A stretch of 64,000 bases of DNA from JAXMCK01 sp046349395 (GTDB lineage Bacteria; Pseudomonadota; Alphaproteobacteria; Geminicoccales; Geminicoccaceae): positions 1 to 64,000 of the forward strand of contig JAXMCK010000010.1 of assembly GCA_046349395.1 (NCBI GenBank), written 5' to 3'. Below the pieces are notes generated by a model, which saw only the letters and a program-made list of their open reading frames with translations, was not told the origin of the DNA and did no database searches. The position numbers and the translations under genes are program-made. Positions 32,601-43,076 of the stretch are shown here, one piece after another (positions within the stretch are counted from its first letter, which is position 1; each line of letters opens with the position of its first letter).

Positions 32601-33965
32601 CTACTGGATGAAATCCGGCATGTCGGGAGGCGTGGCGTCGACGACCTCGAGGCCGGTCTTCGCCCAGCCGGTCACCCCCTCGGGAAACCAGTACACCCTG
32701 GTGTACCCGAGCTCGCTCAGCGCCCGCTTCGCCGCGTTCCACGACATCCAGCAGTTGGCGTCGCAGTAGAAGACGAGCGGCTTCGACTTGTCGCCGCCGG
32801 TCAGCTTCTCCAGCTCCTCGCGGAACCAGGTCGCGAACTCGGGCGACAGCTCGCCGTAGCCGACATTGGGCAGCCACACCGAGCCCGGGATCTCCTGGCG
32901 CTTCGGCGGCATCCAGAGCTGGTTGGGGTCGCGGTTCGCCGGCTTGCGGGGCTCGGGGAGGACGTCGACCAGCACCGGTTTGTCGCTCGCCAGCAGCTTC
33001 TGCAGGCCGGGCGCGTCCAGGACCGTGGCACCTTGCAGCGTGGCGGGTACGGGAGCCCGGTACTTGTCCATACGGTAGCTGGCAGGCTCGGGCACGGCAC
33101 CGGAAGGACCGCCGGTATCGGCGGCGCCGGTGATGAGCCGGCCCTGCTCGTCCAGAAGCGGAACGCCGTAGTCCTTCAGGATGGTCGTGATCTTCGGCTG
33201 CAGCTTGCGGATCAGCGTGTTGATCTCGCGCTTCCAGTTGGGCTCGTTCGGACGGATGCCCATGGAGATGCGGAAATCCATCCGCAACCCGGCGCGCGGG
33301 TCGGAGGGCAAAGGCGTGATCTTGAGCGGTACCGACGCGTTCTTGGCGTAGTAGCCGCCGATGGGGCCCCACACGAGCGCCACGTCGATCCGGCCGGCGA
33401 CCAGATCGTTGAGCATGTCCTTCGCCGGCTGCTCGACCCGCGTGTCCACCAGGAGATGGTAGGGCTGGATGTTCCCGGCCAAACCCCGACGGGCCAGGAT
33501 GTCGGCGGGTGGCGTCCCGGCGACGAGGCCGATCCGGGCCAGCATGAAGTCGGGACTGTCGAGATCAGCGAAGCGGTCACCGTCCGCATCGCGCGTGATC
33601 ATCACGTAGCTCGACCGGTAGTACGGATTCGTGTTCTGCACGAGCTCGTCGGCGGCGACCACGCCCATGATGAGGTCGCACTTGTCGGCGCGAAGGGTGT
33701 TGCGGACCATCCCGATGGTGTTCGGGTACCAGACATACTCGACCGGTACCGCCAACTCGTCCGCCATCAGCTTGGCGATGGCGTTCTCGAACCCTTCACC
33801 CGCCTCGTTCGAGAACGGCATGTTGGCCGGATCGGCGCAGACGCGCAGCGCCGTTCGGTCGACGAGCTCGCCCAGATCGTTCTGCGCGGCGAAGGCGGAA
33901 CCAGCCAGGCCCGCTGTCAGACCGATGGCGAGTGAAAGAGCGAGGCCCCGACGAGCGTGCGTCAC
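32601..33965 (-). CDS. xoxJ: XoxJ-like periplasmic binding protein fused to a CxxxCW rhodanese domain
   Basis: Protein of 454 residues. A signal peptide (cleavage after AFA, about residue 27) is followed to about residue 285 by a binding-protein domain of the quinoprotein-associated type (LRVCADPANMPFSNEAGEGFENAIAKL, then VWYPNTIGMVRNTLR), corresponding to XoxJ/MxaJ, which is thought to activate or assemble methanol dehydrogenase. From about residue 310 a rhodanese-like domain follows, with VLVDVLPEPRKP and the family signature FYCDANCWMSWNAAKRA of PQQ-associated CXXCW-motif proteins. In relatives I know of, these are usually separate genes. It overlaps xoxG by 4 bp. Confidence 0.87.
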   Translation of the reverse strand: MTHARRGLALSLAIGLTAGLAGSAFAAQNDLGELVDRTALRVCADPANMPFSNEAGEGFENAIAKLMADELAVPVEYVWYPNTIGMVRNTLRADKCDLIMGVVAADELVQNTNPYYRSSYVMITRDADGDRFADLDSPDFMLARIGLVAGTPPADILARRGLAGNIQPYHLLVDTRVEQPAKDMLNDLVAGRIDVALVWGPIGGYYAKNASVPLKITPLPSDPRAGLRMDFRISMGIRPNEPNWKREINTLIRKLQPKITTILKDYGVPLLDEQGRLITGAADTGGPSGAVPEPASYRMDKYRAPVPATLQGATVLDAPGLQKLLASDKPVLVDVLPEPRKPANRDPNQLWMPPKRQEIPGSVWLPNVGYGELSPEFATWFREELEKLTGGDKSKPLVFYCDANCWMSWNAAKRALSELGYTRVYWFPEGVTGWAKTGLEVVDATPPDMPDFIQ

Positions 33966-34381
33966 TGCTTCTGAGGCCGACCCCGGCCGATGGCGCCGTC
34001 CGAGCGAGCCTTCAGGTAGGCGTAGATGTCGTCGATGTACATCGCGACGTCCATCGTGTTGCCGAACGACGGCATGACCTTGTCGTTGCCGTTCGTCAGG
34101 TTCTGGCGGCCGTTGATGACGACCTCGGTGAACTGCTCGTAGCTGAGCCTCTTCAGCGAATCGACGAGGGCCGGGGCGTAGGAGCTGCCGAGACCGTCAG
34201 GGCCATGGCACACGTGGCAGGCCGAGGCGTAGCGGCGATAGCCGTTATACGTTCCCTGATCGACCTTTCCGTCGACAACGGAGTAGGGCTTCTCGTCGTC
34301 CGCATGAACCGGAAGTGGAGCCGCGATCGCAGCGCCCAGCAAACCTGCCAGACAAGCAATCACGGTAGACGATCGAGCCAT
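33962..34381 (-). CDS. xoxG: Cytochrome c of the XoxG type
   Basis: Protein of 139 residues with a signal peptide (cleavage after VHA, about residue 27) and one c-type heme site, CHVCH (within YASACHVCHGPDGLG). The distal Met ligand is probably in KVMPSFG near residue 105. Size and sequence fit the methanol-metabolism cytochromes c that accept electrons from XoxF. A TAGGAGG site precedes the ATG. It leads the xoxG-xoxJ-lysR unit. Confidence 0.88.
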   Translation of the reverse strand: MARSSTVIACLAGLLGAAIAAPLPVHADDEKPYSVVDGKVDQGTYNGYRRYASACHVCHGPDGLGSSYAPALVDSLKRLSYEQFTEVVINGRQNLTNGNDKVMPSFGNTMDVAMYIDDIYAYLKARSDGAIGRGRPQKQ

Positions 34382-34479
34382 TCTAGCCTCCTATGGTTTC
34401 TTGGCCACCAAGTCAGTCGCCGACGCGTGCGGTAGGCTTCTGCCGAACCACGTCCGCAAGCGCAACGCTTTCGAATCCT

Positions 34480-35286
34480 TCACTCACCTTTACCGGTGCT
34501 CGCGACGAAGCCTCGGGCAGGGTTGTACCCGAACAGTGCGGTACCCAGGAACAGCACAGTCCACATGACGGTCCACAAGAACGACTGCATGTCCAACTGG
34601 CCATAAAGCGCAAAACGGATCAGCTCCACACCGTGACTGAAGGGATTTGCCGAGCTGATCTTGTAGAGCAGCAGCGAGCTCTCGCGCATGCGCCAGAGCG
34701 GATAGAGTGCTGAACTTGCGAAGAACATCGGGAAGATCACAAAGTTCATCACGCCGGCGAAGTTCTCGAGCTGACGTATGAGCGATGACAACAGCAGGCC
34801 GAGGGCGCCGAACATCAGCCCGCTCAGCAGGAGGGCCGGGAACACGGTGAGGTAACCCATCAGCGGTGGGCGCACGTCCCAGAACCACGCGATGGCCAGG
34901 AAGACGTAGACCTGCAGGCAGGCGACGAGCGTGCTCGCCACGAGCTTGCTGGCGAGCAGGAAGGAGCGCGGCAGCGGGCTGACGAGCAGCACGCGCATCG
35001 AGCCCATCTCGCGATCGTAGACCATGCTGAGGCTCGACTGCATCCCGCTGAACAGCAGGATCATCCCGCACAGGCCGGGCGTGATGTAGACCTCGTAGAG
35101 GATGTAGGTCTGGTAGGGCGGCTGGATCGAGACGCCCAGCACCGAGCGGAAGCCGGCGGCGAAGATGAAGAGCCAGACCAGCGGCCGGACGAGTGCGGCA
35201 AAGAACCGCTCCCGCTGCTGCCAGAAGCGCAGAAGTTCGCGGCCGAGGATGCCGCGGAAGCACAAGATCCAGGGATTGGCGTTCAT
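34480..35286 (-). CDS. ABC-2-type permease of the PQQ alcohol dehydrogenase system (PedC/LutF-like)
   Basis: Protein of 268 residues with six transmembrane segments and the ABC-2 permease pattern (PLVWLFIFAAGFRSVLG, YITPGLCGMILLFSGMQSSLSMVYDREMGSMRVLLVSPLP). The sequence fits the subgroup found with PQQ-dependent alcohol dehydrogenases. Its normal partner is a dedicated ATPase of the same system, which is not seen here. Instead it overlaps by 4 bp the gene of a nitrate/taurine-type ATPase. The cargo is unknown; lanthanide or alcohol-related transport is inference. Confidence 0.82.
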   Translation of the reverse strand: MNANPWILCFRGILGRELLRFWQQRERFFAALVRPLVWLFIFAAGFRSVLGVSIQPPYQTYILYEVYITPGLCGMILLFSGMQSSLSMVYDREMGSMRVLLVSPLPRSFLLASKLVASTLVACLQVYVFLAIAWFWDVRPPLMGYLTVFPALLLSGLMFGALGLLLSSLIRQLENFAGVMNFVIFPMFFASSALYPLWRMRESSLLLYKISSANPFSHGVELIRFALYGQLDMQSFLWTVMWTVLFLGTALFGYNPARGFVASTGKGE

Positions 35287-36038
35287 GCGAAAGGCTCGGG
35301 CTTGGCGAAGATCGTCGATGCCGCCCAGTCCTCGGCCAGGAGACGGGCGCGAAACGCGGCGATGGTGCCCGGGTCCCGCCGTTCGGCGGGCGACAGCTCG
35401 ACCGGGCGCAGGGCCAAGAGACGACCGGGCGAGGCCGAGAGGAAGAGGAGATGGTCGGCCAGCATGATCGCCTCGTCGAGGGCATGGGTGACGAAGAGGG
35501 CCGCCGCGCGGTAGGCGGCGAGCAGGTCCAGCAGCAGCAGCCGCAGGCGCTGGGCCGTCGGCTCGTCGAGCGAGACGAACGGCTCGTCCAGAAAGAGCAG
35601 CGTCGGTCGCAGCACGAAGGCGCGGGCCAGGGCGGCACGCCTCGCCATGCCGAGCGAGAGGCGCGAGGCGTAGACCTTCCGCGCACCGTCGAGCTCGACC
35701 TCGTGCAGCGCCTTGTCGATGCGGGCACCGGCGTCGGAAACGCCGTGGAGGACGAACTCCAGGTTCTGCTCGACGCTGCGCCACGGCAGCAGGCGAGGCT
35801 CCTGAAAGACGTAGGCGAGGCGCGTGTCGGGAGACACGGCACGCCGTCCCTCGAACTCGGGGTCGAGACCGGCTGCGATGTTGAGGAGGCTGGTCTTGCC
35901 GCAGCCCGAAGGGCCGATGATGGCCAGCGTGCGACCGGGGTCGACGGCAAGGGAGACCTCGCCCAGCGCCCGCTTGGCCGGGGCCCCTGCCACCGCCGGA
36001 AACCACTTGGCCAGCACGTCGAGACTCAGCGTCGCCAT
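35283..36038 (-). CDS. ABC transporter ATPase, nitrate/sulfonate/taurine type
   Basis: Protein of 251 residues. Walker A is GPSGCGKTS (about residue 40), the Q-loop is FQEPRLLPW, the signature is SLGMARRAALARAF, which is LSGGQ-degenerate, Walker B is LLFLDEPFVSLDE and the switch His is in VTHALDEA. It belongs to the SsuB/TauB importer class by overall sequence. Its start overlaps the importer permease by 13 bp and its stop overlaps the ABC-2 permease by 4 bp, so all are translated from one message. Confidence 0.88.
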   Translation of the reverse strand: MATLSLDVLAKWFPAVAGAPAKRALGEVSLAVDPGRTLAIIGPSGCGKTSLLNIAAGLDPEFEGRRAVSPDTRLAYVFQEPRLLPWRSVEQNLEFVLHGVSDAGARIDKALHEVELDGARKVYASRLSLGMARRAALARAFVLRPTLLFLDEPFVSLDEPTAQRLRLLLLDLLAAYRAAALFVTHALDEAIMLADHLLFLSASPGRLLALRPVELSPAERRDPGTIAAFRARLLAEDWAASTIFAKPEPFA

Positions 36039-36823
36039 CGGCTCAGCCGGCGCTCGACAGGGAGGAGAACGCCCCACTCGATCGTCTGCACGATGACGAT
36101 GAAGGCCAGCGCATAGGCGAGGATGCCGGCGACGTCGAAGAGCTGGAAATAGGTCCCGATCATGAAGCCGACGCCGTTCGAGCGGCCGAGCAGTTCGACG
36201 ACGAGGACGATCTTCCAAATCAGCGCCAGGCCGGAACGGGCCGAGGCCAGCAGGTAGGGATGGAGCTGGGGCAGGACGACGTCGCGCAGTACGTACCAGC
36301 GGGGCGCGTTGAAGACGCGCGCCATCTCCAGAAGGCCGCCGTCGATGGCCCGCGAGCCTTCCCGGATGGTGACGACGACGTTCGGGATCTTGTTGAGCGC
36401 AACGGCCGTGACGGCGGCGGCCTCGGTCAGGCCGATCCAGATGTAGCAGAGAACGATCGTCACGAGGGCTGGCAGGTTGAGGAAGAAGACGAGCCAGGGA
36501 TGGGCCAGGGCGTCGACCCGGCGCATGCGGCCGAGCAGGATGCCGAGCGCCGTGCCGATGCTCATGGCGAGCACGAAGCTCCCCAGCACCCGGAGCAGGG
36601 TCACACCCAGATTGTAGGGCAGCTCGCCGGACCTCGTCTCGGCGATGGCGGTCGCGAGTACCAGGCCCGGACCCGGCAGCAAGCGCTCGTTGCCGGCGAG
36701 GATTGCCGCCGCTTCCCAGCACAGGACGAGTGCCGCCAGCGAGGCCAGCGGCACCAGGGCACGGCTGGCGGCGAGCCTCAGTCCGCCCAGCGGCGGGGCA
36801 CAAGCGACGGCTGAATTGGCCAA
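36026..36823 (-). CDS. ABC transporter permease, nitrate/sulfonate/taurine type
   Basis: Protein of 265 residues with six transmembrane helices and the binding-protein-dependent permease EAA loop, here EMARVFNAPRWYVLRDVVLPQLHPYLLASARSGLALIWKIVLVVE. It belongs to the SsuC/TauC class. It lies 7 bp downstream of the binding-protein gene. The substrate is not identifiable from the sequence. Confidence 0.9.
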   Translation of the reverse strand: MANSAVACAPPLGGLRLAASRALVPLASLAALVLCWEAAAILAGNERLLPGPGLVLATAIAETRSGELPYNLGVTLLRVLGSFVLAMSIGTALGILLGRMRRVDALAHPWLVFFLNLPALVTIVLCYIWIGLTEAAAVTAVALNKIPNVVVTIREGSRAIDGGLLEMARVFNAPRWYVLRDVVLPQLHPYLLASARSGLALIWKIVLVVELLGRSNGVGFMIGTYFQLFDVAGILAYALAFIVIVQTIEWGVLLPVERRLSRWRR

Positions 36824-36830
36824 GGTCTCG

Positions 36831-37814
36831 TCAGAAGGTCAGCTTGGGCCAGAAGGTTCCGGGAGCGATCTCCTTCCCCGGACCGACCAGCTCCTCGCCG
36901 CCCAGCTTTTCCAGCACCGTGTAGAGCTGGGCCGCCTGACCCTGCTGCTCGGGGCCCCAATGCTGGACGATGCCCTCGCGGTAGCGGCGCATGAAGGCCG
37001 CCAGCACGGCATCGTTCTCGGCCCGGGTGACCTCCCGCAGGCGCTGCCACTCGGCATCGTCGGTGAGCAGGATCTGCTTCGCCGCGCGCGAGGAGCGGGC
37101 GAAGGCCTCGACGAGAGGCGTGCTCGAATCGGCAAAGGCCTGCTTGAAGACGTATCCCAGCTGCGGAACCGAGGGCGGCACCCCGAACGCTTCCTGCACG
37201 TCGGTGACCCCGATCAGCCGGCGATACCCCTCGGCCTCCAGCCGCGCGCAGAAGTGCCAGTAGTTGAGCACCGCATCCAGCTCGCCGGACTTGATTTTCT
37301 CGGTCAGCAGCGGCGGTGCGCCGTAGACGATCTCGGCCTCGTTCGCGATGTCGACGCCGCCTTTGTCCTTGGCGTAGGCCTGGAGCAGGATCCAGCCCTT
37401 GTCGATCTTGCCGCCGGAAACACCGATCTTCTTGCCCTTGAGGCCCGCGAGGTCGGCAGGACCGTCGGCCTTCACCATCAAGGCACCGACGCTGCTCGAA
37501 TAGGGGATGAAGGTCAGCTCGGTGCCGGACGAGCGCTGGCGCGAGACCCAGAGCCAGTCCTCGACGATGGCGTTCACGCCGTCGCCCATCAGCGCCACGT
37601 CGGCGGCGTCGTTGCCGCCGAAGGCCTGCACGTCGAGCGTGTAGCCCTCCTTCTCGTCGAGCTTGTGGAACTTGATGACGTCCAGCTCCCAGTTCACCGT
37701 GCCGAACTTCAGCACGCCGACCTTCATCGTGCCGAGATCGGCGCGGGCCGGCCGCGCCAGCGCGGGCACGAGTGCGGTGAGGGCGGAAGCGACGAGGAGC
37801 TGACGGCGCCGCAT
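36831..37814 (-). CDS. ABC transporter substrate-binding protein, NitT/TauT type
   Basis: Protein of 327 residues with a twin-Arg-like or Sec signal peptide (MRRRQLLVASALTALVPALA, cleavage near ARA) and a type II periplasmic binding fold: TMKVGVLKFGTVNWELDVIK, ADVALMGDGVNAIVEDWLWVSRQ, DLAGLKGKKIGVSGG. Family members bind nitrate, sulfonates, taurine or thiamine precursors. Being in one operon with a quinoprotein-system permease and upstream of xoxG suggests a role in methanol oxidation, possibly metal or metallophore uptake, which is inference. GGGAGG precedes ATG 37814. Confidence 0.85.
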   Translation of the reverse strand: MRRRQLLVASALTALVPALARPARADLGTMKVGVLKFGTVNWELDVIKFHKLDEKEGYTLDVQAFGGNDAADVALMGDGVNAIVEDWLWVSRQRSSGTELTFIPYSSSVGALMVKADGPADLAGLKGKKIGVSGGKIDKGWILLQAYAKDKGGVDIANEAEIVYGAPPLLTEKIKSGELDAVLNYWHFCARLEAEGYRRLIGVTDVQEAFGVPPSVPQLGYVFKQAFADSSTPLVEAFARSSRAAKQILLTDDAEWQRLREVTRAENDAVLAAFMRRYREGIVQHWGPEQQGQAAQLYTVLEKLGGEELVGPGKEIAPGTFWPKLTF

Positions 37815-37899
37815 GGCGGGGCCTCCCAAAGGCAAGTCGGTCGTTTTCCGGCTAGCTAGACCCTGGGAGGCGTGGCGGCAACCTTCGCCGGCGGCGCGC

Positions 37900-38465
37900 T
37901 CAGGCCGAGGGCGCGACAAAGTTCCGAAGGAGGTCGTGGCCGTGCTGGGTCAGGACGGCCTCGGGGTGGAACTGCACGCCGTAGACCCGGTGCTCGCGAT
38001 GGGCGAGGGCCATGATCTCGCCCTCCTCGCTCCGTGCTGTGACCCGCAGGCAGGCGGGCAGGCCCTCGTCGCGCACGATGAGCGAGTGGTACCGGGTGAC
38101 GGTGAGAGGGGAGGGCAGTCGCTCGAAAACGTCGCTGCCCGCGTGGGTCACGTCCGAGGTCTTGCCGTGCATCGGCCGCCGTGCCCGGTCGACGGTGCCG
38201 CCGAAGACCTGCCCGATGCACTGGTGGCCGAGGCAGACGCCGAGGATGGGGACGCTGGGCGCGAACCGCTCGATGACGGCGTTGCTGATCCCGGCCTCCA
38301 GCGGCGTGCAGGGACCCGGCGAGACGATGATGTGGCTGGGGGCGAGAGCCGCGATGTCGTCGAGCCCGATCGCGTCGTTGCGCACGACCATGCGCGGGAA
38401 GCCCAGCTCGCTGACATAGCGGGCGAGGTTCCAGACGAAGCTGTCATAGTTGTCGATCAGGAGGA

Positions 38466-38469
<4 letters not shown>
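37900..38469 (-). CDS. pabA: Aminodeoxychorismate synthase glutaminase component
   Basis: Protein of 189 residues, class I glutamine amidotransferase. Catalytic Cys is in GVCLGHQ, with His and Glu in VQFHPEAVLT. LLIDNYDSFVWNL and SPGPCTP are the TrpG/PabA hallmarks. With PabB it makes 4-amino-4-deoxychorismate for p-aminobenzoate, a precursor of both folate and H4MPT. The start is GTG at 38469, overlapping pabB by 4 bp. The last codons (37909-37927) spell an exact copy of the origin iteron consensus on the coding strand. TrpG is the alternative, but pabB and the C1 context favour PabA. Confidence 0.88.
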
Positions 38470-39857
<1,388 letters not shown>

Positions 39858-39922
39858 GGAAATCTCGACCTCCTGGCCGGCAGATAGCACCCTGCAAGGG
39901 GAGGCGGCGAGGGAGAGGCCGG

Positions 39923-40891
39923 ATGCGGATCATCGTCTACAGCGCGCGTGCGTACGATCGCGACGTAATGCGGGAGGCCAATGCGGGCCTCGGGCACGAG
40001 CTCGTCTTCGTCGAGGACCAGCTCACCCCCGACACGGTGCGGATCGTCGAGGGCGGAGCCGGGGTCAGCGTCTTCGTCAACGACGCGGTCGACGCGCGCA
40101 TGTTGGAGATGCTGGCCGAGCGGGGGACGCGCATCCTCGTCACCCGCAGCATGGGCGTGAACCACATCGACAAGGCGGCGGCCACACTGCTCGGCATCGA
40201 GGTGCATAATGTGCCGGCCTACTCGCCGAACTCGGTCTCGGAGTTCACCGTCGGCCTGATCCTGACGCTGACCCGCAAGATCCACCGCGCCTATGTCCGC
40301 TGCCGCGACCAGGATTTCGGCCTCACCGGCCTCGTCGGCGTGCAGCTGTCGGACCGCACCGTGGGCGTGGTCGGCGCCGGGCAGATCGGCGGTCTGGTGT
40401 TGAAAGCGCTGAGCGGCTTCGGCTGCCGTCTCGTCTATTTCGACCAGATGGACCGGCCGGAACTGGAGGGGATCGCTAAGCGAGTAGATATCGGAACTTT
40501 GGCGCGCGAGTCCGACATCATCAGCTTCCACGTGCCGCTGACACCGGACACGCACCACCTCGTCAACGCGCAGACGGTGCCGTTCCTGAAGCGCGGTGTG
40601 ATGCTCGTGAACACGGGTCGCGGTGCCCTGATCGACTCGACCGCTCTCATCGAAGGTCTGAAAGCCGGGCACATCGCGGGTGCAGCTTTGGACGTCTACG
40701 AGGACGAGGCCGGCGTCTTCTACACCGACCGGTCGGAGCAGCCGCTGCAGGACGACGTGCTGGCGCGCCTGATGTCGTTCCCCAACGTCATCGTCACCTC
40801 GCACATGGCCTACCTCACCGACCATGCGCTGCGCGACATCGCCGACACGACGCTTCGTGCCTTCACGGCATTCGAGAAGAAGGTAGCTTGA
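39923..40891 (+). CDS. D-2-hydroxyacid dehydrogenase, D-lactate dehydrogenase-like
   Basis: Protein of 322 residues of the LdhA-like branch of D-2-hydroxyacid dehydrogenases: ILVTRSMGVNHID, NVPAYSPNSVSEFTVGLIL, the NAD loop GVVGAGQIGG, VNTGRGALIDS with the catalytic Arg, and the distal His in VTSHMAYLT. It would reduce a 2-oxoacid such as pyruvate. A run of codons rare in this DNA (GCT AAG CGA GTA GAT ATC GGA ACT TTG at about 40475-40501) coincides with a near-exact iteron copy. It is followed 25 bp later by an SDR gene. Confidence 0.85.
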   Translation: MRIIVYSARAYDRDVMREANAGLGHELVFVEDQLTPDTVRIVEGGAGVSVFVNDAVDARMLEMLAERGTRILVTRSMGVNHIDKAAATLLGIEVHNVPAYSPNSVSEFTVGLILTLTRKIHRAYVRCRDQDFGLTGLVGVQLSDRTVGVVGAGQIGGLVLKALSGFGCRLVYFDQMDRPELEGIAKRVDIGTLARESDIISFHVPLTPDTHHLVNAQTVPFLKRGVMLVNTGRGALIDSTALIEGLKAGHIAGAALDVYEDEAGVFYTDRSEQPLQDDVLARLMSFPNVIVTSHMAYLTDHALRDIADTTLRAFTAFEKKVA

Positions 40892-40916
40892 GTCCGTAAC
40901 GAGGAAGGGCAGCAGC

Positions 40917-41711
<795 letters not shown>

Positions 41712-41748
41712 CGGCAAAACACCCAAGCTCTACCCCGAAGATAGCAGT

Positions 41749-42990
41749 ATGCCCAAGTTATTTGGCGATCAATCTATCGCCAATCAGTTATTGGGCGTAT
41801 TGGCCCAATGCAGGGTGACGAATGAAGAAGGCAAGGAGGTTTTCGAGGCTTTTGCATTCACAAATATACTCTCTACTCTGTCTAGTTTTGCTTCTTTTCC
41901 TGACAACCTATCCGATCTTTCCGGCAGAGAAATACTTAGCAGAGCCATAGTAGCTGTACCAAATAACACTGATTTAAATGTTGAAAATGTGTCGAAACAT
42001 TTCTACCTTGAGTTAGCGGCCCGGAATAGAATGCCTCCGGAGTGCTATCTATTGCGGATCGCCCTTTCTATTGCAATAAAGGACTATCTACCGAAGCGTT
42101 TTAGGGTAGGTGACGCAATTGTTTTCACAAAAGGCCATTCACTGATCTCTAAATTATCTCCTGAAGACTTACCTCCTCAGGCTCATTTACTGTACCAACA
42201 ACAGAAGGAAATTGATAACGTTGTCGTCAAGGTCGAAGGAGATGATCAAAACGACTCGTTTATTAACGCAATCGATACAATAGATGTTGTTCGAGCAATT
42301 CTAAACTTGTGTATTAACCGAAAGAAAGCCATGCGTATACCGCTCGGGAGTCACACTCCAGTAAACGATTGCCGATTAGGTCCACTTTTTATTCTTTATA
42401 ATCGAGAGGGGAAGACTATACAGTATTGGACAGATCGTCGGTTACAGGGAAGCCCTATTCAACGCATTGATCCGCCTATCGACCCTCAGGGAAACGTAAT
42501 CATCGGAATGCTAAGAAGATTGTACCATCATGGCTGCTTTCAATACTTACGACGGGGGCTCCTCTTGTATGTAAGGGCGCTAGACAGCCCCGATTGGGAT
42601 AATGCGTTTCTGGAGTGTTGGAGGGCGTTGGAGCACCTGACCCTTTGTAGTAACGTAAACGGGGGGGATGTGATCGAGCGATGTATGCTCACCCTCCCAG
42701 TTGATCCAATTCAAAAACTCGAGCTCGAACACCTCAGGCGTGTTCGTAACCGTTTGGTTCATCAGGCGGTGGACCCTCCTGGCAGTCAGACAGTGCTTTT
42801 TCAAATAAAACGATATGTAGAACTAATGTTAGTTTTCATAATGAAGAATCCGGATCGATTCAAGTCCGAGAAATGTATCGCCACTTACATGACGATGAAG
42901 CATGAAAAGACAGCGCTTCAGTCTCAGATCGAGGGATTCAGCCAAGGGCTATCTATGGCACGGTGGCGCATGAAGCTGCTTGAGAGTTAG
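41749..42990 (+). CDS. AT-rich hypothetical protein with C-terminal HEPN-type motif
   Basis: Protein of 413 residues, of foreign composition: its DNA is visibly AT-rich and uses codons (TTA, ATA, AAT, AGA) avoided elsewhere in the window. The N-terminal 250 residues match nothing I recognise. The C-terminal part (about 285-380) is helical and contains FLECWRALEHLTLC followed by HLRRVRNRLVHQ, a good RNxxxH motif of HEPN nucleases such as the Apea-like group. Stand-alone HEPN proteins often serve in phage defence or as toxins. The function is inferred only from this motif and the island-like setting. Confidence 0.7.
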   Translation: MPKLFGDQSIANQLLGVLAQCRVTNEEGKEVFEAFAFTNILSTLSSFASFPDNLSDLSGREILSRAIVAVPNNTDLNVENVSKHFYLELAARNRMPPECYLLRIALSIAIKDYLPKRFRVGDAIVFTKGHSLISKLSPEDLPPQAHLLYQQQKEIDNVVVKVEGDDQNDSFINAIDTIDVVRAILNLCINRKKAMRIPLGSHTPVNDCRLGPLFILYNREGKTIQYWTDRRLQGSPIQRIDPPIDPQGNVIIGMLRRLYHHGCFQYLRRGLLLYVRALDSPDWDNAFLECWRALEHLTLCSNVNGGDVIERCMLTLPVDPIQKLELEHLRRVRNRLVHQAVDPPGSQTVLFQIKRYVELMLVFIMKNPDRFKSEKCIATYMTMKHEKTALQSQIEGFSQGLSMARWRMKLLES

Positions 42991-43076
42991 TCTATGTGAG
43001 TTCGGGCTTTAGGCCATTGCCTGGATCCTCTCACGGTTTTCTTTTGGGCATAGTACGTAATTGTTTTCAAAAAATG

